Assembly (NCBI GenBank): GCA_963704835.1
Contig: CAVPHW010000009.1
Span: 178,414 to 242,413 of the forward strand
From: GCA-2746605 sp963704835
GTDB lineage: Bacteria > Bacteroidota > Ignavibacteria > Ignavibacteriales > Melioribacteraceae
Direction of reading: 5' to 3'
DNA length: 64,000 nucleotides
Numbering within the stretch: position 1 is the first letter of the stretch; the number at the start of each line of letters is the position of its first letter. Below the pieces are notes generated by a model. The model was not told the DNA's origin and made no database searches. It saw only the letters and a program-made list of their open reading frames with translations. Of this stretch, positions 1 to 9,200 are shown in pieces. The position numbers and the translations under genes were made by a program.

Positions 1-1239
1 TTTTTTTATTTCAGTTAAATCTCTTACAACTCCTTGTGTCGCTTGCTTGCCATTATAGTTTATAAAACTGACTGAAACCTCAACTTCTCTCTCATCTCCA
101 GTTTTATTGATAATAGTTATCAAATATTTTGCTGGGACTTCTTTTCCTTTTGCAATGTCAGATTCTCTTTCAAGCATATAATTTTTGCTTGCAGGATCGA
201 GGAAATCAAAAATATTAAAACTTGGTGATTGAAGCTCTTCATCTGTAATTCCAAGTAAATCTAAAAATTTAGAATTTACTAACTCAAATTTTCTTCCAAT
301 TAAGAGATATACCGCCTCATTTAATTTATCAATTAACATTCGATATTTAAATTCAGATTCATGCAGAATTTGGAGTACTTGATTTTGTTCAGTAATATCT
401 TTTACAATTATTTCGTAATAGATCACATTATCATTGTTATCTTTAATTGCCCAAGCATTTTTGCTTACATCAATATTTGAGCCATCCCTTTTAACTAAAA
501 TTTCCTCATAGTTTGAAAATTTTTCTTGTCTTTTAAGTGTGTTTAATAGTTTTTCTAGTGCAAGAGGGGATTGAAATAGTTCTAAAGATTTTTGACTGAT
601 TATTTCAGCTTGTGACTCATAACCTAACATTTCAACAAATGCCGGGTTAGCCATTATAATTTCACCATCTGTATCTATTCTCAAAATGCCAACAGTAGCA
701 TTTTGAATTAACTGTCTAAATTTATTCTGGCTATCTGTTAACTCTTTTTCAACTTTTTTCCGTTTAGAAATATTGCTCTTAATGGCAATATAATTAGCTA
801 TCTTTCCTTGTGAATCAATGACAGGAGTTATTGTCATTTCTTCATAGTAATGACTACCATCTTTCTTTTTATTTACAATTTCACCTGTCCATACTTTACC
901 AGTGCTAATTGTTTCCCAAAGATCTTTATAATAATTATCATCATGTAAACCGGATTTTAAAATTCTTGAATTTTGCGATAAGACTTCGCTTTTGGAATAA
1001 CCAGTAAGTTTTACAAAAGCTGGATTGACCCAGTTAATGTTCCCTTTTGCATCTGTAATAACTATACCATTTGCAGCTGATTCTAAAGCAGTACCTTGTA
1101 AGATTAGTAACTCTTTTTGGGCTTTTAGTTCATCTTCTTTGGGTAAAGAACCTACCATTTCTCTTAGTTCAAGGTTCTCTTTTTTTAATTCTTTAAAAGC
1201 AAATTCCAGTAAAGAGGAATTTGTTGCGCTATTATCCAT
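1..1239 (-). CDS. PAS-domain sensor kinase, N-terminal part (runs off window)
   Basis: The first 413 codons of a minus-strand gene start at the ATG at 1237-1239 and run off the left edge. A short coiled lead-in (about residues 1-45) is followed by at least three PAS domains with their PAC segments, at about 48-170, 175-290 and 300-413. The first PAS reads NINWVNPAFVKLTGYS and ends in a typical PAC segment. PAS proteins bind small ligands, cofactors or each other and feed a kinase or cyclase output. The output domain lies outside the window, so histidine kinase is inferred from the neighbours, which share near-identical PAS sequences with the 938-residue kinase at 1738-4554. The gene is separated from the upstream genes by a degenerate dispersed repeat. 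Confidence 0.8.
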   Translation of the reverse strand, partial: MDNSATNSSLLEFAFKELKKENLELREMVGSLPKEDELKAQKELLILQGTALESAANGIVITDAKGNINWVNPAFVKLTGYSKSEVLSQNSRILKSGLHDDNYYKDLWETISTGKVWTGEIVNKKKDGSHYYEEMTITPVIDSQGKIANYIAIKSNISKRKKVEKELTDSQNKFRQLIQNATVGILRIDTDGEIIMANPAFVEMLGYESQAEIISQKSLELFQSPLALEKLLNTLKRQEKFSNYEEILVKRDGSNIDVSKNAWAIKDNNDNVIYYEIIVKDITEQNQVLQILHESEFKYRMLIDKLNEAVYLLIGRKFELVNSKFLDLLGITDEELQSPSFNIFDFLDPASKNYMLERESDIAKGKEVPAKYLITIINKTGDEREVEVSVSFINYNGKQATQGVVRDLTEIKK

Positions 1240-1384
1240 TTAATTATCTCCGCAATTAATACAGTATCGAATAGAATCTTGAAAATTTCAGATTTAAAAT
1301 GCTTTTTTTTATATGAATTGAATAAAAGTTGAAGCAATTAAAAAATGAGTGGTAAAAAGTGAGGATTTATCGAATAATAAAAAT

Positions 1385-1473
1385 TTCTGAACTATTCTTC
1401 AGTATTCATTCTAAACGAAGTGATGAATATCATTTTAGTTCAATATGACTAATTTGTACTTTTTAGAGGTCTC
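1385..1473 (-). repeat. Degenerate copy C of the palindromic dispersed repeat
   Basis: This stretch is an inverted, shortened copy of the repeats at 5127-5256 and 11634-11752. The shared parts are CATTCTAAACGAAGTGATGA at 1407-1426, TTCAATATGAC at 1439-1449 and the end AGAGGTCTC at 1465-1473. About 30 bp of the middle found in the other copies is missing. It sits between the small membrane protein gene and the next kinase. Confidence 0.6.
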
Positions 1474-1479
1474 TAATAC

Positions 1480-1725
1480 TTAAACTAGTGAAAACATAGC
1501 AACTACCAGAATAACAGTATAAAACAAACTATAGAAAGTAGTTTTTTTGTTTTGGTAATAAAGGTAGTCTGAGAGCGGAAATAATTTTTCAAAAAATTGA
1601 TTTGATTCATTATTGCTGAAAGAAGATAAGAGTCGATAACCTTTTAATCGGAATACTATTTTCTTGGTTTTTTCAATTGTGTAATTTGTTAAAATACTTA
1701 ATTTATTTAAAAGTTTTTTTTGCAT
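1480..1725 (-). CDS. Small protein with C-terminal membrane segment
   Basis: An 81-residue protein that I do not recognise. It has a basic N-terminal half (MQKKLLNKLSILTNYTIEKT) and one hydrophobic segment at the very C-terminus (about residues 63-81, ending VILVVAMFSLV), as in a tail-anchored membrane protein. It begins 12 bp after the stop of the PAS kinase at 1738-4554 on the same strand, so it is likely co-transcribed with it. No enzymatic motif is visible. It could be an accessory membrane partner of the kinase, which itself has no membrane segment, but that is only inferred from position. A spurious ORF cannot be excluded at this size. Confidence 0.45.
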   Translation of the reverse strand: MQKKLLNKLSILTNYTIEKTKKIVFRLKGYRLLSSFSNNESNQFFEKLFPLSDYLYYQNKKTTFYSLFYTVILVVAMFSLV

Positions 1726-1737
1726 ATCTGACCAAAA

Positions 1738-4554
1738 TTAATTTGCTGGTTGATTTTTTAAAGTAAGGGTAAATATTGTACCCATATTTTTTTTACTTTC
1801 AACTTCTATTGAAATATCATTAAGATCACAATACTCCTTAACAAGAGATAATCCAATTCCGTTGCCATCATACTTTCTAGTGTACCCATTGTCTTCTTGT
1901 GAAAATGATTTAAATATATTTGGTAGATAATCATCAGAAATACCAATGCCGGTATCAGAAATAGTGATAATTATTTGACCATTATTATCATTTTTCATGT
2001 TGATTTTGATATTACCCTGAACTGTATATTTCAATGAATTATCTATAAGGTTAGTCAATATCTGGTCTAGTGAATATTTATCTGCTTGAACTATTGTTGA
2101 GGAAGCGTTGTTTGTTAAAATAAAGTCAATATTCCTTTTCTTTGCCGAGAATCTATTTTCCAGATAAATTTTTTCAAGAATTTCTGTAAAAACATCAAAA
2201 TTTGAAAAATTTGCTTTGTAGCTGCCAGTATGAAGCTCAGATAAATTTAAGATAAGTCCTATGGTCCTAATCAATCTATTACTGGCTTTATCAATTACAT
2301 TAAAGCACTCCAGAATATCATCACCAATATTGTCCTTTAATTGTTCTTTTATAAGGCTGTTAAAGCTAGTAATATTATTTAATGGGGTTCTAATTTCATG
2401 TGAAATTTGAGCCAGAAATTCCGATTTAGTTCTATCAGCATTTTCAGCCTCTCTTTTAGCTACAATTAATTCATTTTCATAAACATTTCTTTTAATAGCT
2501 GCGCTAAAGGTTTCAGCAGCTGCCCTCAATGCTTCAATCTCATTATTGTTCCACGACCTACTATAATCACACTGCTGAAAGGAGATTCCCCCCCAGAAAT
2601 TTCCATCTAGCAAAATAGGTACAACAATAATTGATTTAACATCAATGGCAGCTAAAAATTTCATCTCGTTTTTAGGTAATTCAATTTCTGCGCTATTAAT
2701 TATTATATTTTTTGAAAGTTTTTTATCCCATCTTAATAATCCATGTTCCTTTAGATTTAAGACATCATTTACTTTAAAGTAGCTTTTGGCAGAAGAATTA
2801 TTCCATATAGCTAAGAATTTAAAATTCACTTCATTAGACTTAGATAATTCTTTTTCAAATACATGAACCTTGCATACTTCAAAAGCCTTACCAATTTCTG
2901 CAATAGCACTATGTATGTTCGATTTCCAATCAGTACTTCTTAAAAACATTTCTGATGATTGTCTTAAAGCTTTTAGAATTACTGCTTGTTTTTGTATTTC
3001 TTTCTTGGCTAGAATATTATCAGTTATATCCTCAACAGTTCCCTCATAATGATCAAGCTTTCCTGTTTCATCAAAAAATGCTGTCGCACTCTCTTTAATA
3101 TAGATAGTTGAGCCGTCATTTTTTTTCAATTTTGATTCGAAACCATAAACATTACCTTCGTTATAAAGGATTTCCCTAAATTTATTTCGTGTTTCGGGAT
3201 TAAGGTAGAATTGTTGTCCAACTTCTATACCTTTTAATTCTTCCAGAGAAGTTAGTCCTAATATTTGCAGAAATCTGCTGTTAGCAACCAGAATATTTCC
3301 GTTGTTGTTAGATCTGTAAATACCAATAGTCGAATTTTCAAATAAACTTCTGTACTTCAATTCACTTTCATGAAGCTCATTTTCAGTTTTTTTAATTTGG
3401 GAGATATCTGTTACTGTATAAACAAATCCATAAAGCCTATTTTGCTCATCAAACATTCCGGCACAGTTTATTAGTGCTGGCAGTTCGCTCTGATCAAAAC
3501 ATATAAAATTCGTTGTACCAACCCAAACTTGAGTTTTATCAAATGGTACAAAGGAAGTTGCAATTTCTTCTGAAAGTCCTCTTGAAAAAAAACTACTAAT
3601 TTCTTTGCCCAAAAGAGTGTTTATTTTATAGCCTGTTTTTAATTCAACGGCATTATTTACAAATAATATGTTATTTAAAGTATCCGTAATAATTACAATC
3701 TCAGAAATACTTCCAACCGCTTCGGAAAGTAATATTAACTCACTTCCAGTTTTTTTCTTATCTGTAATATCCTGTTTTATTGCGATATAATTAGTTATGG
3801 TGCCATCTTTTCCAATTAACGGAGTTATGGTCATTTCTTCAGTAAATATTTCGCCATTCTTTTTCTTGTTTGAAATTTCTCCGTTCCAAACTTTACCGGA
3901 TGTAATTGTCTCCCAGATTTTTTCATAAAATTCTTCAGGATGAATACCGGATTTCAAAATTCTTGGATTTCCCCCAATAATTTCATTGTCACTATATCCT
4001 GTTGTTTTATTAAAAGCAGAATTTACCCAGATAACTTCCCCCAAGTTATCTGTTATCACAACTTCATTTGCTGCAGACTCTAGAGCTGTGACTAATAATT
4101 CTAATTGCTTGTTTGCACTTTCAATTTCAGAAATATCATTGATAACACTTAAAAAACCAATTGGAATTCTATTTTCATCATTAATGAGTGATGTGCTTAT
4201 TTCTGCCGAAAAAGATTCCCCATTTTTTCTCAAGCAGTTATATTTTATTTTGTTTAGAGATCCCTTTTCTTCACTTAATATTGAAATATTTCTTTTCGCT
4301 TTTTCCCTGTCCAAAGGATCAATTAAATCAACAAGATTAATACCTTTTATTTCTTCTAAACTTTCATAACCGTGTATTATAAGAAGGGATTTATTGCACG
4401 AAATTATCAATCCTTCAATATCAGTATATGCAATTCCTTCTGAAACTGAATTAAAAATGGACTTACTAATTAATTTTTCATTACTGGATAAAAAATTGCC
4501 TTTAATTGCTTTAATTGAAAGATCAGCGGTTTTATATTTTATTGGGTCAAACAC
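1738..4554 (-). CDS. Multi-PAS/GAF histidine kinase
   Basis: A 938-residue sensor histidine kinase. Four PAS/PAC units occupy about residues 25-145, 150-270, 275-395 and 400-520. A GAF domain follows (about 530-690), then HisKA with the H-box SEFLAQISHEIRTPLNN (about 715) and a HATPase_c domain (about 825-935) with the N-box NLIDNSLKYT, G1 box DTGIGIS and G2 box GNGIGLSLVK. All catalytic boxes are present, so autophosphorylation is expected. No membrane segment or signal peptide is visible, so sensing is probably cytoplasmic. Its start overlaps the end of the receiver gene at 4547-4930 by 8 bp, which suggests translational coupling and a cognate pair. The signal is unknown. Confidence 0.92.
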   Translation of the reverse strand: MFDPIKYKTADLSIKAIKGNFLSSNEKLISKSIFNSVSEGIAYTDIEGLIISCNKSLLIIHGYESLEEIKGINLVDLIDPLDREKAKRNISILSEEKGSLNKIKYNCLRKNGESFSAEISTSLINDENRIPIGFLSVINDISEIESANKQLELLVTALESAANEVVITDNLGEVIWVNSAFNKTTGYSDNEIIGGNPRILKSGIHPEEFYEKIWETITSGKVWNGEISNKKKNGEIFTEEMTITPLIGKDGTITNYIAIKQDITDKKKTGSELILLSEAVGSISEIVIITDTLNNILFVNNAVELKTGYKINTLLGKEISSFFSRGLSEEIATSFVPFDKTQVWVGTTNFICFDQSELPALINCAGMFDEQNRLYGFVYTVTDISQIKKTENELHESELKYRSLFENSTIGIYRSNNNGNILVANSRFLQILGLTSLEELKGIEVGQQFYLNPETRNKFREILYNEGNVYGFESKLKKNDGSTIYIKESATAFFDETGKLDHYEGTVEDITDNILAKKEIQKQAVILKALRQSSEMFLRSTDWKSNIHSAIAEIGKAFEVCKVHVFEKELSKSNEVNFKFLAIWNNSSAKSYFKVNDVLNLKEHGLLRWDKKLSKNIIINSAEIELPKNEMKFLAAIDVKSIIVVPILLDGNFWGGISFQQCDYSRSWNNNEIEALRAAAETFSAAIKRNVYENELIVAKREAENADRTKSEFLAQISHEIRTPLNNITSFNSLIKEQLKDNIGDDILECFNVIDKASNRLIRTIGLILNLSELHTGSYKANFSNFDVFTEILEKIYLENRFSAKKRNIDFILTNNASSTIVQADKYSLDQILTNLIDNSLKYTVQGNIKINMKNDNNGQIIITISDTGIGISDDYLPNIFKSFSQEDNGYTRKYDGNGIGLSLVKEYCDLNDISIEVESKKNMGTIFTLTLKNQPAN

Positions 4555-4930
4555 TTACTATTTTATTCCTTTTTGTTGTTAAAATTTGAATGGTATCAGA
4601 TAATTTTTCCATATCGTTACTCTTATCAAAAAAATAATCTGCACCGGATCTTAATGCTTCAGTTTTGTATTGCTCTTCTGGGTAATTAGTCATAACCATA
4701 GTTTTGGTGTGCTGGTTGTTTTTGCGAAGTTCTCTTATTAGATCAATTCCGCTTCCTCCTGGCATTCTGATGTCTGTAATAATTATATCCGGAATTACAT
4801 TTCGCATTATTTCTTTTGCTTCAAGAATATTTTTAGCTTCAATATAATTTGTGGAACTTTTATTTACAGAAAGCATTTCCACAAGACGCTTTCTAAAAAT
4901 TTCTGAATCATCAACTACTAAGATTAACAT
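4547..4930 (-). CDS. Single-domain response regulator (CheY-like receiver)
   Basis: A 127-residue stand-alone receiver domain. The acidic pocket is Asp7/Asp8, the phospho-acceptor is Asp53 (ITDIRMPGGSG), and the conserved Thr and Lys are in VMTN (about residue 81) and FFDKSN (Lys103). There is no DNA-binding or enzymatic output, so it works by protein contact or as a phosphate relay. It is upstream of and overlaps the PAS kinase gene at 1738-4554 by 8 bp. The usual Lys-Pro after the fifth strand is Lys-Ser here, a mild variation. Confidence 0.88.
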   Translation of the reverse strand: MLILVVDDSEIFRKRLVEMLSVNKSSTNYIEAKNILEAKEIMRNVIPDIIITDIRMPGGSGIDLIRELRKNNQHTKTMVMTNYPEEQYKTEALRSGADYFFDKSNDMEKLSDTIQILTTKRNKIVSV

Positions 4931-5126
4931 AACTTACCTTTAATAATTATGATACAAATATAAATTACATTTAACTTTTAGTATATAGGTGTCCTCTTAT
5001 AAAACTTGTAAAATAATCTTTAAAGTATGTAGGGGAAATCTTACGTGATGGTTTTAGTCTTGAGGAAATTCAATGCAGAATTGTGGAAGAATAAGATAAA
5101 TTGAACCTAAGCGAAATAATTAAAGT

Positions 5127-5256
5127 GATACTTCTGAAAATTTCAAATTTGTCATGTTGATCCCGAAAGTTTTCGGGAGAAACATCTCTATTTTGAATTA
5201 AAAAGGGATTCTTCACTTCGTTCAGAATGACTTTTGGGGAATAATTCAGGGTTCTC
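5127..5256 (+). repeat. Palindromic dispersed repeat, copy A
   Basis: A 130-bp element with ends GATACTTCTGAA and TTCAGGGTTCTC, which are imperfect inverted repeats. Inside, GTCATGTTGA (5151-5160) and TTCACTTCGTTCAGAATGAC (5212-5231) also form an imperfect inverted pair. It carries a small private hairpin CCCGAAAGTTTTCGGG at 5162-5177. It matches copy B at 11634-11752 almost base for base over most of its length. Its right end abuts the stop codon of the NarL-type regulator. The remainder of this intergenic gap (4931-5126) shows nothing I can name. Confidence 0.85.
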
Positions 5257-5885
5257 TAAACTATAATTTTTTTCTCTATCGCGTATTTAACAATATCGGC
5301 ATTACCCTGAAACCCCATTTTTTCTAATACTCTTGTGCGGTAGGTGCTAATAGTTTTACTACTTAAAAATAAATCGTCGGAAATTTCTTTGATTGATTTG
5401 CCTTCTGCGATCATTCTAAAAACTTGAAATTCTCTATCTGAAAGCGACTCGTGGTGATGGTTAATATTCCCAATATCTAAATCGGCAACCAATTTATCTG
5501 CCAAATTTTCACTAACATATTTTTTACCACTTGTTACTCTTAATATTGCATTTTTAAATTCTTCTGGTTCACTATGTTTTGGTATAAATCCAGAAGCCCC
5601 GGCTTTTAGTACTCTTATTCCGTATTGTTCCTCATCATAAACACTTAACATTAATACGGGAAGATCAGGTTTAATTTTTTTTAATTCTTTAAGAGTATCC
5701 AATCCATTTTTGCCCGGCATTGATATATCTAAAATAACAACGGAATAATCATTTTTATTTACCAATTCAATTACTTCAAATCCATTTGAAGCTTCATCAA
5801 CCGATTTAACCCCAAATAGATTAGAAATTATTTGCTTCAATCCTTCTCTAACAATTGTATGGTCATCGGCAATTAATATTTTCAT
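5256..5885 (-). CDS. NarL/FixJ-family response regulator
   Basis: A 209-residue two-component transcription factor. The receiver domain (residues 1-118) has Asp7/Asp8, phospho-acceptor Asp53 (ILDISMPGKNG), and Lys103 in FIPKHS. A short linker leads to a LuxR-type helix-turn-helix (about 147-207, LSDREFQVFRMIAEGKSIKE then SSKTISTYRTRVLEKM). Its ATG overlaps the TGA of the HATPase fragment at 5882-6268 by 4 bp, which fits the usual pairing of HisKA_3 kinases with NarL regulators. Targets are unknown. The stop lies directly against repeat copy A. Confidence 0.93.
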   Translation of the reverse strand: MKILIADDHTIVREGLKQIISNLFGVKSVDEASNGFEVIELVNKNDYSVVILDISMPGKNGLDTLKELKKIKPDLPVLMLSVYDEEQYGIRVLKAGASGFIPKHSEPEEFKNAILRVTSGKKYVSENLADKLVADLDIGNINHHHESLSDREFQVFRMIAEGKSIKEISDDLFLSSKTISTYRTRVLEKMGFQGNADIVKYAIEKKIIV

Positions 5886-6268
5886 TGGTTGCCTCCATTA
5901 TTTAGTGGGATTACAATATTAACAGTTGTCCCTTTATTTAGTTCACTTGTAAAATTAATACCGCCTTTTAGATTTTTCAAACGTTCTCTCATTCCAACAA
6001 GTCCAAATGACTTTGAACTATTAATTTGGTCAGTTGTTATTCCAATTCCGTTATCCTTTATTACCATAGATAATCTAGTTAATTCCTTAGTAATAACAAT
6101 ATTTAATTTTGTTGCCTTAGAATGCCTTGCTACATTTGTGCATGCTTCTTGGAATAATCTAAAAACAGTGATATTTATTTTTTCATCAAACGAAATGTCA
6201 TTTGGTTTAAGAATAAGATTACAGTCAATATTTGTTCTTTCCTTGAAATTTATTGGTTTCCCACTCAA
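5882..6268 (-). CDS. HATPase domain of the HisKA_3 kinase (frameshifted C-terminus)
   Basis: This 128-residue reading frame is the ATP-binding C-terminus of the large kinase encoded just upstream (6225-10334), not an independent protein. It contains the NarX/DegS-type HATPase boxes: FRLFQEACTNVARHSKA, IKDNGIGIT and SFGLVGMRERLKNLKG. Removing one base near 6241 (a CC run on the plus strand) joins the two frames exactly as LEWETNKFQ-ERTNIDCNLIL, the expected continuation of a HisKA_3 protein. The annotated ATG is therefore probably not a real start. Either the base is a consensus error, or the kinase is truncated without its catalytic domain. Confidence 0.85.
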   Translation of the reverse strand: MSGKPINFKERTNIDCNLILKPNDISFDEKINITVFRLFQEACTNVARHSKATKLNIVITKELTRLSMVIKDNGIGITTDQINSSKSFGLVGMRERLKNLKGGINFTSELNKGTTVNIVIPLNNGGNQ

Positions 6269-9200
6269 GAGCGGCAGCTAATCCCAAATCATCCAAAATT
6301 CCTGGTCTTAGTTCAGAAGATATTTTTTGGACTGTCTTAATTGTTTGATCGGCAAGATCTTTCATTGAATTTAATTTATTAATTATAGGTTGATCCGCAT
6401 CAGATAATTGATTTAACAAAATAGAGGTATCTAATTTTAATGCTGTTAAAGATTGACCCAAATCATCGTGAATTTCTATAGCTATCGAATGCCTTTCTTC
6501 TTCTCTAATGTTTTGTAAATGCTGAGCCAGTTCACTAATCTCTTCTCTGGAATTTTTTAGATTATTTAGTGCTTCGTTCTGTAAAGTTATATCTCTAACA
6601 AATGCAGCAACATATATTTTATTTTCATAATTGGTAACAGCAATACTAACTGCCAGATCTATTATTTTTCCATCTTTTGTTTTGTGTTTGGTCTCAAAGT
6701 TATCATATCCTTTTGAAACCATTTGCTGTATTCGTCTATCAACTTCTGTTTTAGGAATGGATATTTCAACATCTCTAATATCCATATTTTTTAACTCTTC
6801 TTCAGAGTAACCAATTAATTTACAATAAGCCGGATTAACATTCACTATCTTGCCTTTATCATCTGCAAGAATAAATCCATCATTTGTAGTATTTAAGATC
6901 AATTTATTTTGCTCAAATTGAGCAATTAATTCTTGTTGAGCTTTTTTTCTTTCAGTTATATCTTCCCCGGAAAAGAGAATTCCGATAATTTCTGAATTAT
7001 CACCAAATAAAATTGAGTTATGAAAAGCAATTGTTTTAATTGTACCATTTTTGATAACAATAGGATTTTCGTAATATTCAACGCTTTCTAAACTACCATC
7101 TAATAATTGAGAAAACACATTTTTAATTTTTGCAACATTCTCTTTTGGAATGAAAAAATCAGTCCATTTTTTACCTAATATTTCTCCTTCTTCATAACCT
7201 AATATTTCACACCCTTTTTTATTAATAAGAGTAAGGTTTGAATTTTTATCTAATACACCCAGCATAACTCCCGCAACATCCAAATATTTTTGGGCTTGAT
7301 CTCTTTCCTTTTTAATTACCTTTTCCGCATTTTTCAATTCAGTAATATCAAGAGCAAACGCAATTACAACATCTTGTCCTAAATAATTACCTTTTTTAAC
7401 CCTTACCAATTTGGGGAATATTTCACCGTTTTTTCTTTTCCCCCAAAATTCAAACTGCTGAGGTTTATCATTAAAAGCATCTTTAATTAAACCGGAAATT
7501 TTCCCAAGATCATTATATCCATCTGCAGAAAGAAATTCGGGAGTATTTCCGATAATATCTTCTCGATTGTATCCATACATATCAAGAACACTTTTATTAA
7601 TATCGAGAAAATAACCATTTACATCCTGAATGTATATTGCATCGGAAGCATTATCAAAAATTTCTTGATAACTAACCTCTAATTGCTTTTTCTGTTCCTC
7701 TGCAAGCTTACGTTCTGTTATATCAATTGTTGCCAAAATAGCTTTATAGCTTTGAACAGATTCATTATCACTGTAATTTATAAATAGCCTTATGTCTACA
7801 AATTTTATTTGGTCGTCTAAAGTTTTTACTTCGCCTTCAATATTTAAAACGGTGTTACCTTCAAAAATTAGAATCAGTTCTTCTTTCAATATTAGAAGTG
7901 AATTTGGTGTGAATATCTTATCCAAACTACCCAACAATTCGCTTTTAGTTTTTGCATTGTGAAGATTTAGAGTGGCTTGGTTTACATTCAATACACTATT
8001 TAGACTGGCAAATTCAGAAAGTAAGTTTGGGTTTGAATCTAAATATTCTCTAAAATTAGTTATGCCTTTATTCTTTATCTCTTCTAATTTAGAGTATAAT
8101 TCTGTAAAATCTTCCTCCCAAAGGGGAATTGGAGAGTTCTCAAAAAGGTTATAATAGTTAGCCTGCTCCAAAAGTAATCTTTCTTGAGTCCTTTTGTTTT
8201 CTGTAATATCTAGAACACTAAAAATTAATCCTTTTGTATGATCTGTTTTATCAATTGGGGAAAGACTTATTATCACATCTATTATTTCGTTATTCTTTCG
8301 TCTAATTCTAGTTTCCGCCGAGGCGATATTTTCTTTTTCAATTTGGTTATAGAGTTCCCCAATTTTTTTATATTCATCTAGAGATTCATAAAATTTCTTA
8401 GAATTAACACCAATCATTTCATCTTTTTCGAAACCAAGCAATTGCAAAAGGTGTTCATTAACATATTCCAAAACCCGATTTCTAACCACTCCAATTCCAA
8501 CAGGAGCACTAAGCATAATACTTTCAATTTTGGCTTCACTCTCCTTAATAGCTTCTTGAATAATTTTTCGTTCTGATATATCTCTTACAACTGCAATAAT
8601 TCTGTTAAGGTCGCCAATTACTGCAGTTTTTAGATTAATTTCTGTCCAGAATAGTTCGCCATTTTTCTTTTTTGAACGCCATTCAAAAAGTTGAGGTCCT
8701 TCATCTTTAGTTTTCTGAATATGTCTGAGTGCCGCTTCTTCGTTATAAGGATAAATCCCGGAACTAAAATCATTAAAAGTAATGTTCTTACTTTCATCAC
8801 GCGTAACTCCAAAAGTCTCCAACACTTTATCGTTTACATCAATAATTTTTCCGGTCTCATAGTCATGAACAAAAATAGAATCACCAACAGAGTTAACAAT
8901 TGACTTAAATTTTTGTTCAGAGAAAATAAGTTTATCAACTAATTCTGCGTTTTTTAATGATACAGCAGAAATATTTGCGAGAGATTGGAGTATGTTCAAA
9001 TCTTCATCATTAAAAGCATTGAATTCCAACGAATTATCAGCGAACAATATTCCAATAACTAAATTATCAACTATGAGCGGAACACTTAAATTAGATTTAA
9101 TCTCTTGAAGTTCGGGTGTTCCAAATTGTAAAAAAGCAGGTTCTAAATTGGTATTATTTGTAATAATTCCCTTTTTTGTATTGTTGGTTAATCCAACAAT

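Noticed and set aside
8630..8903. Short ORFs on both strands inside the giant kinase
   Set aside because: Both overlap a well-formed PAS domain of the kinase in another frame.
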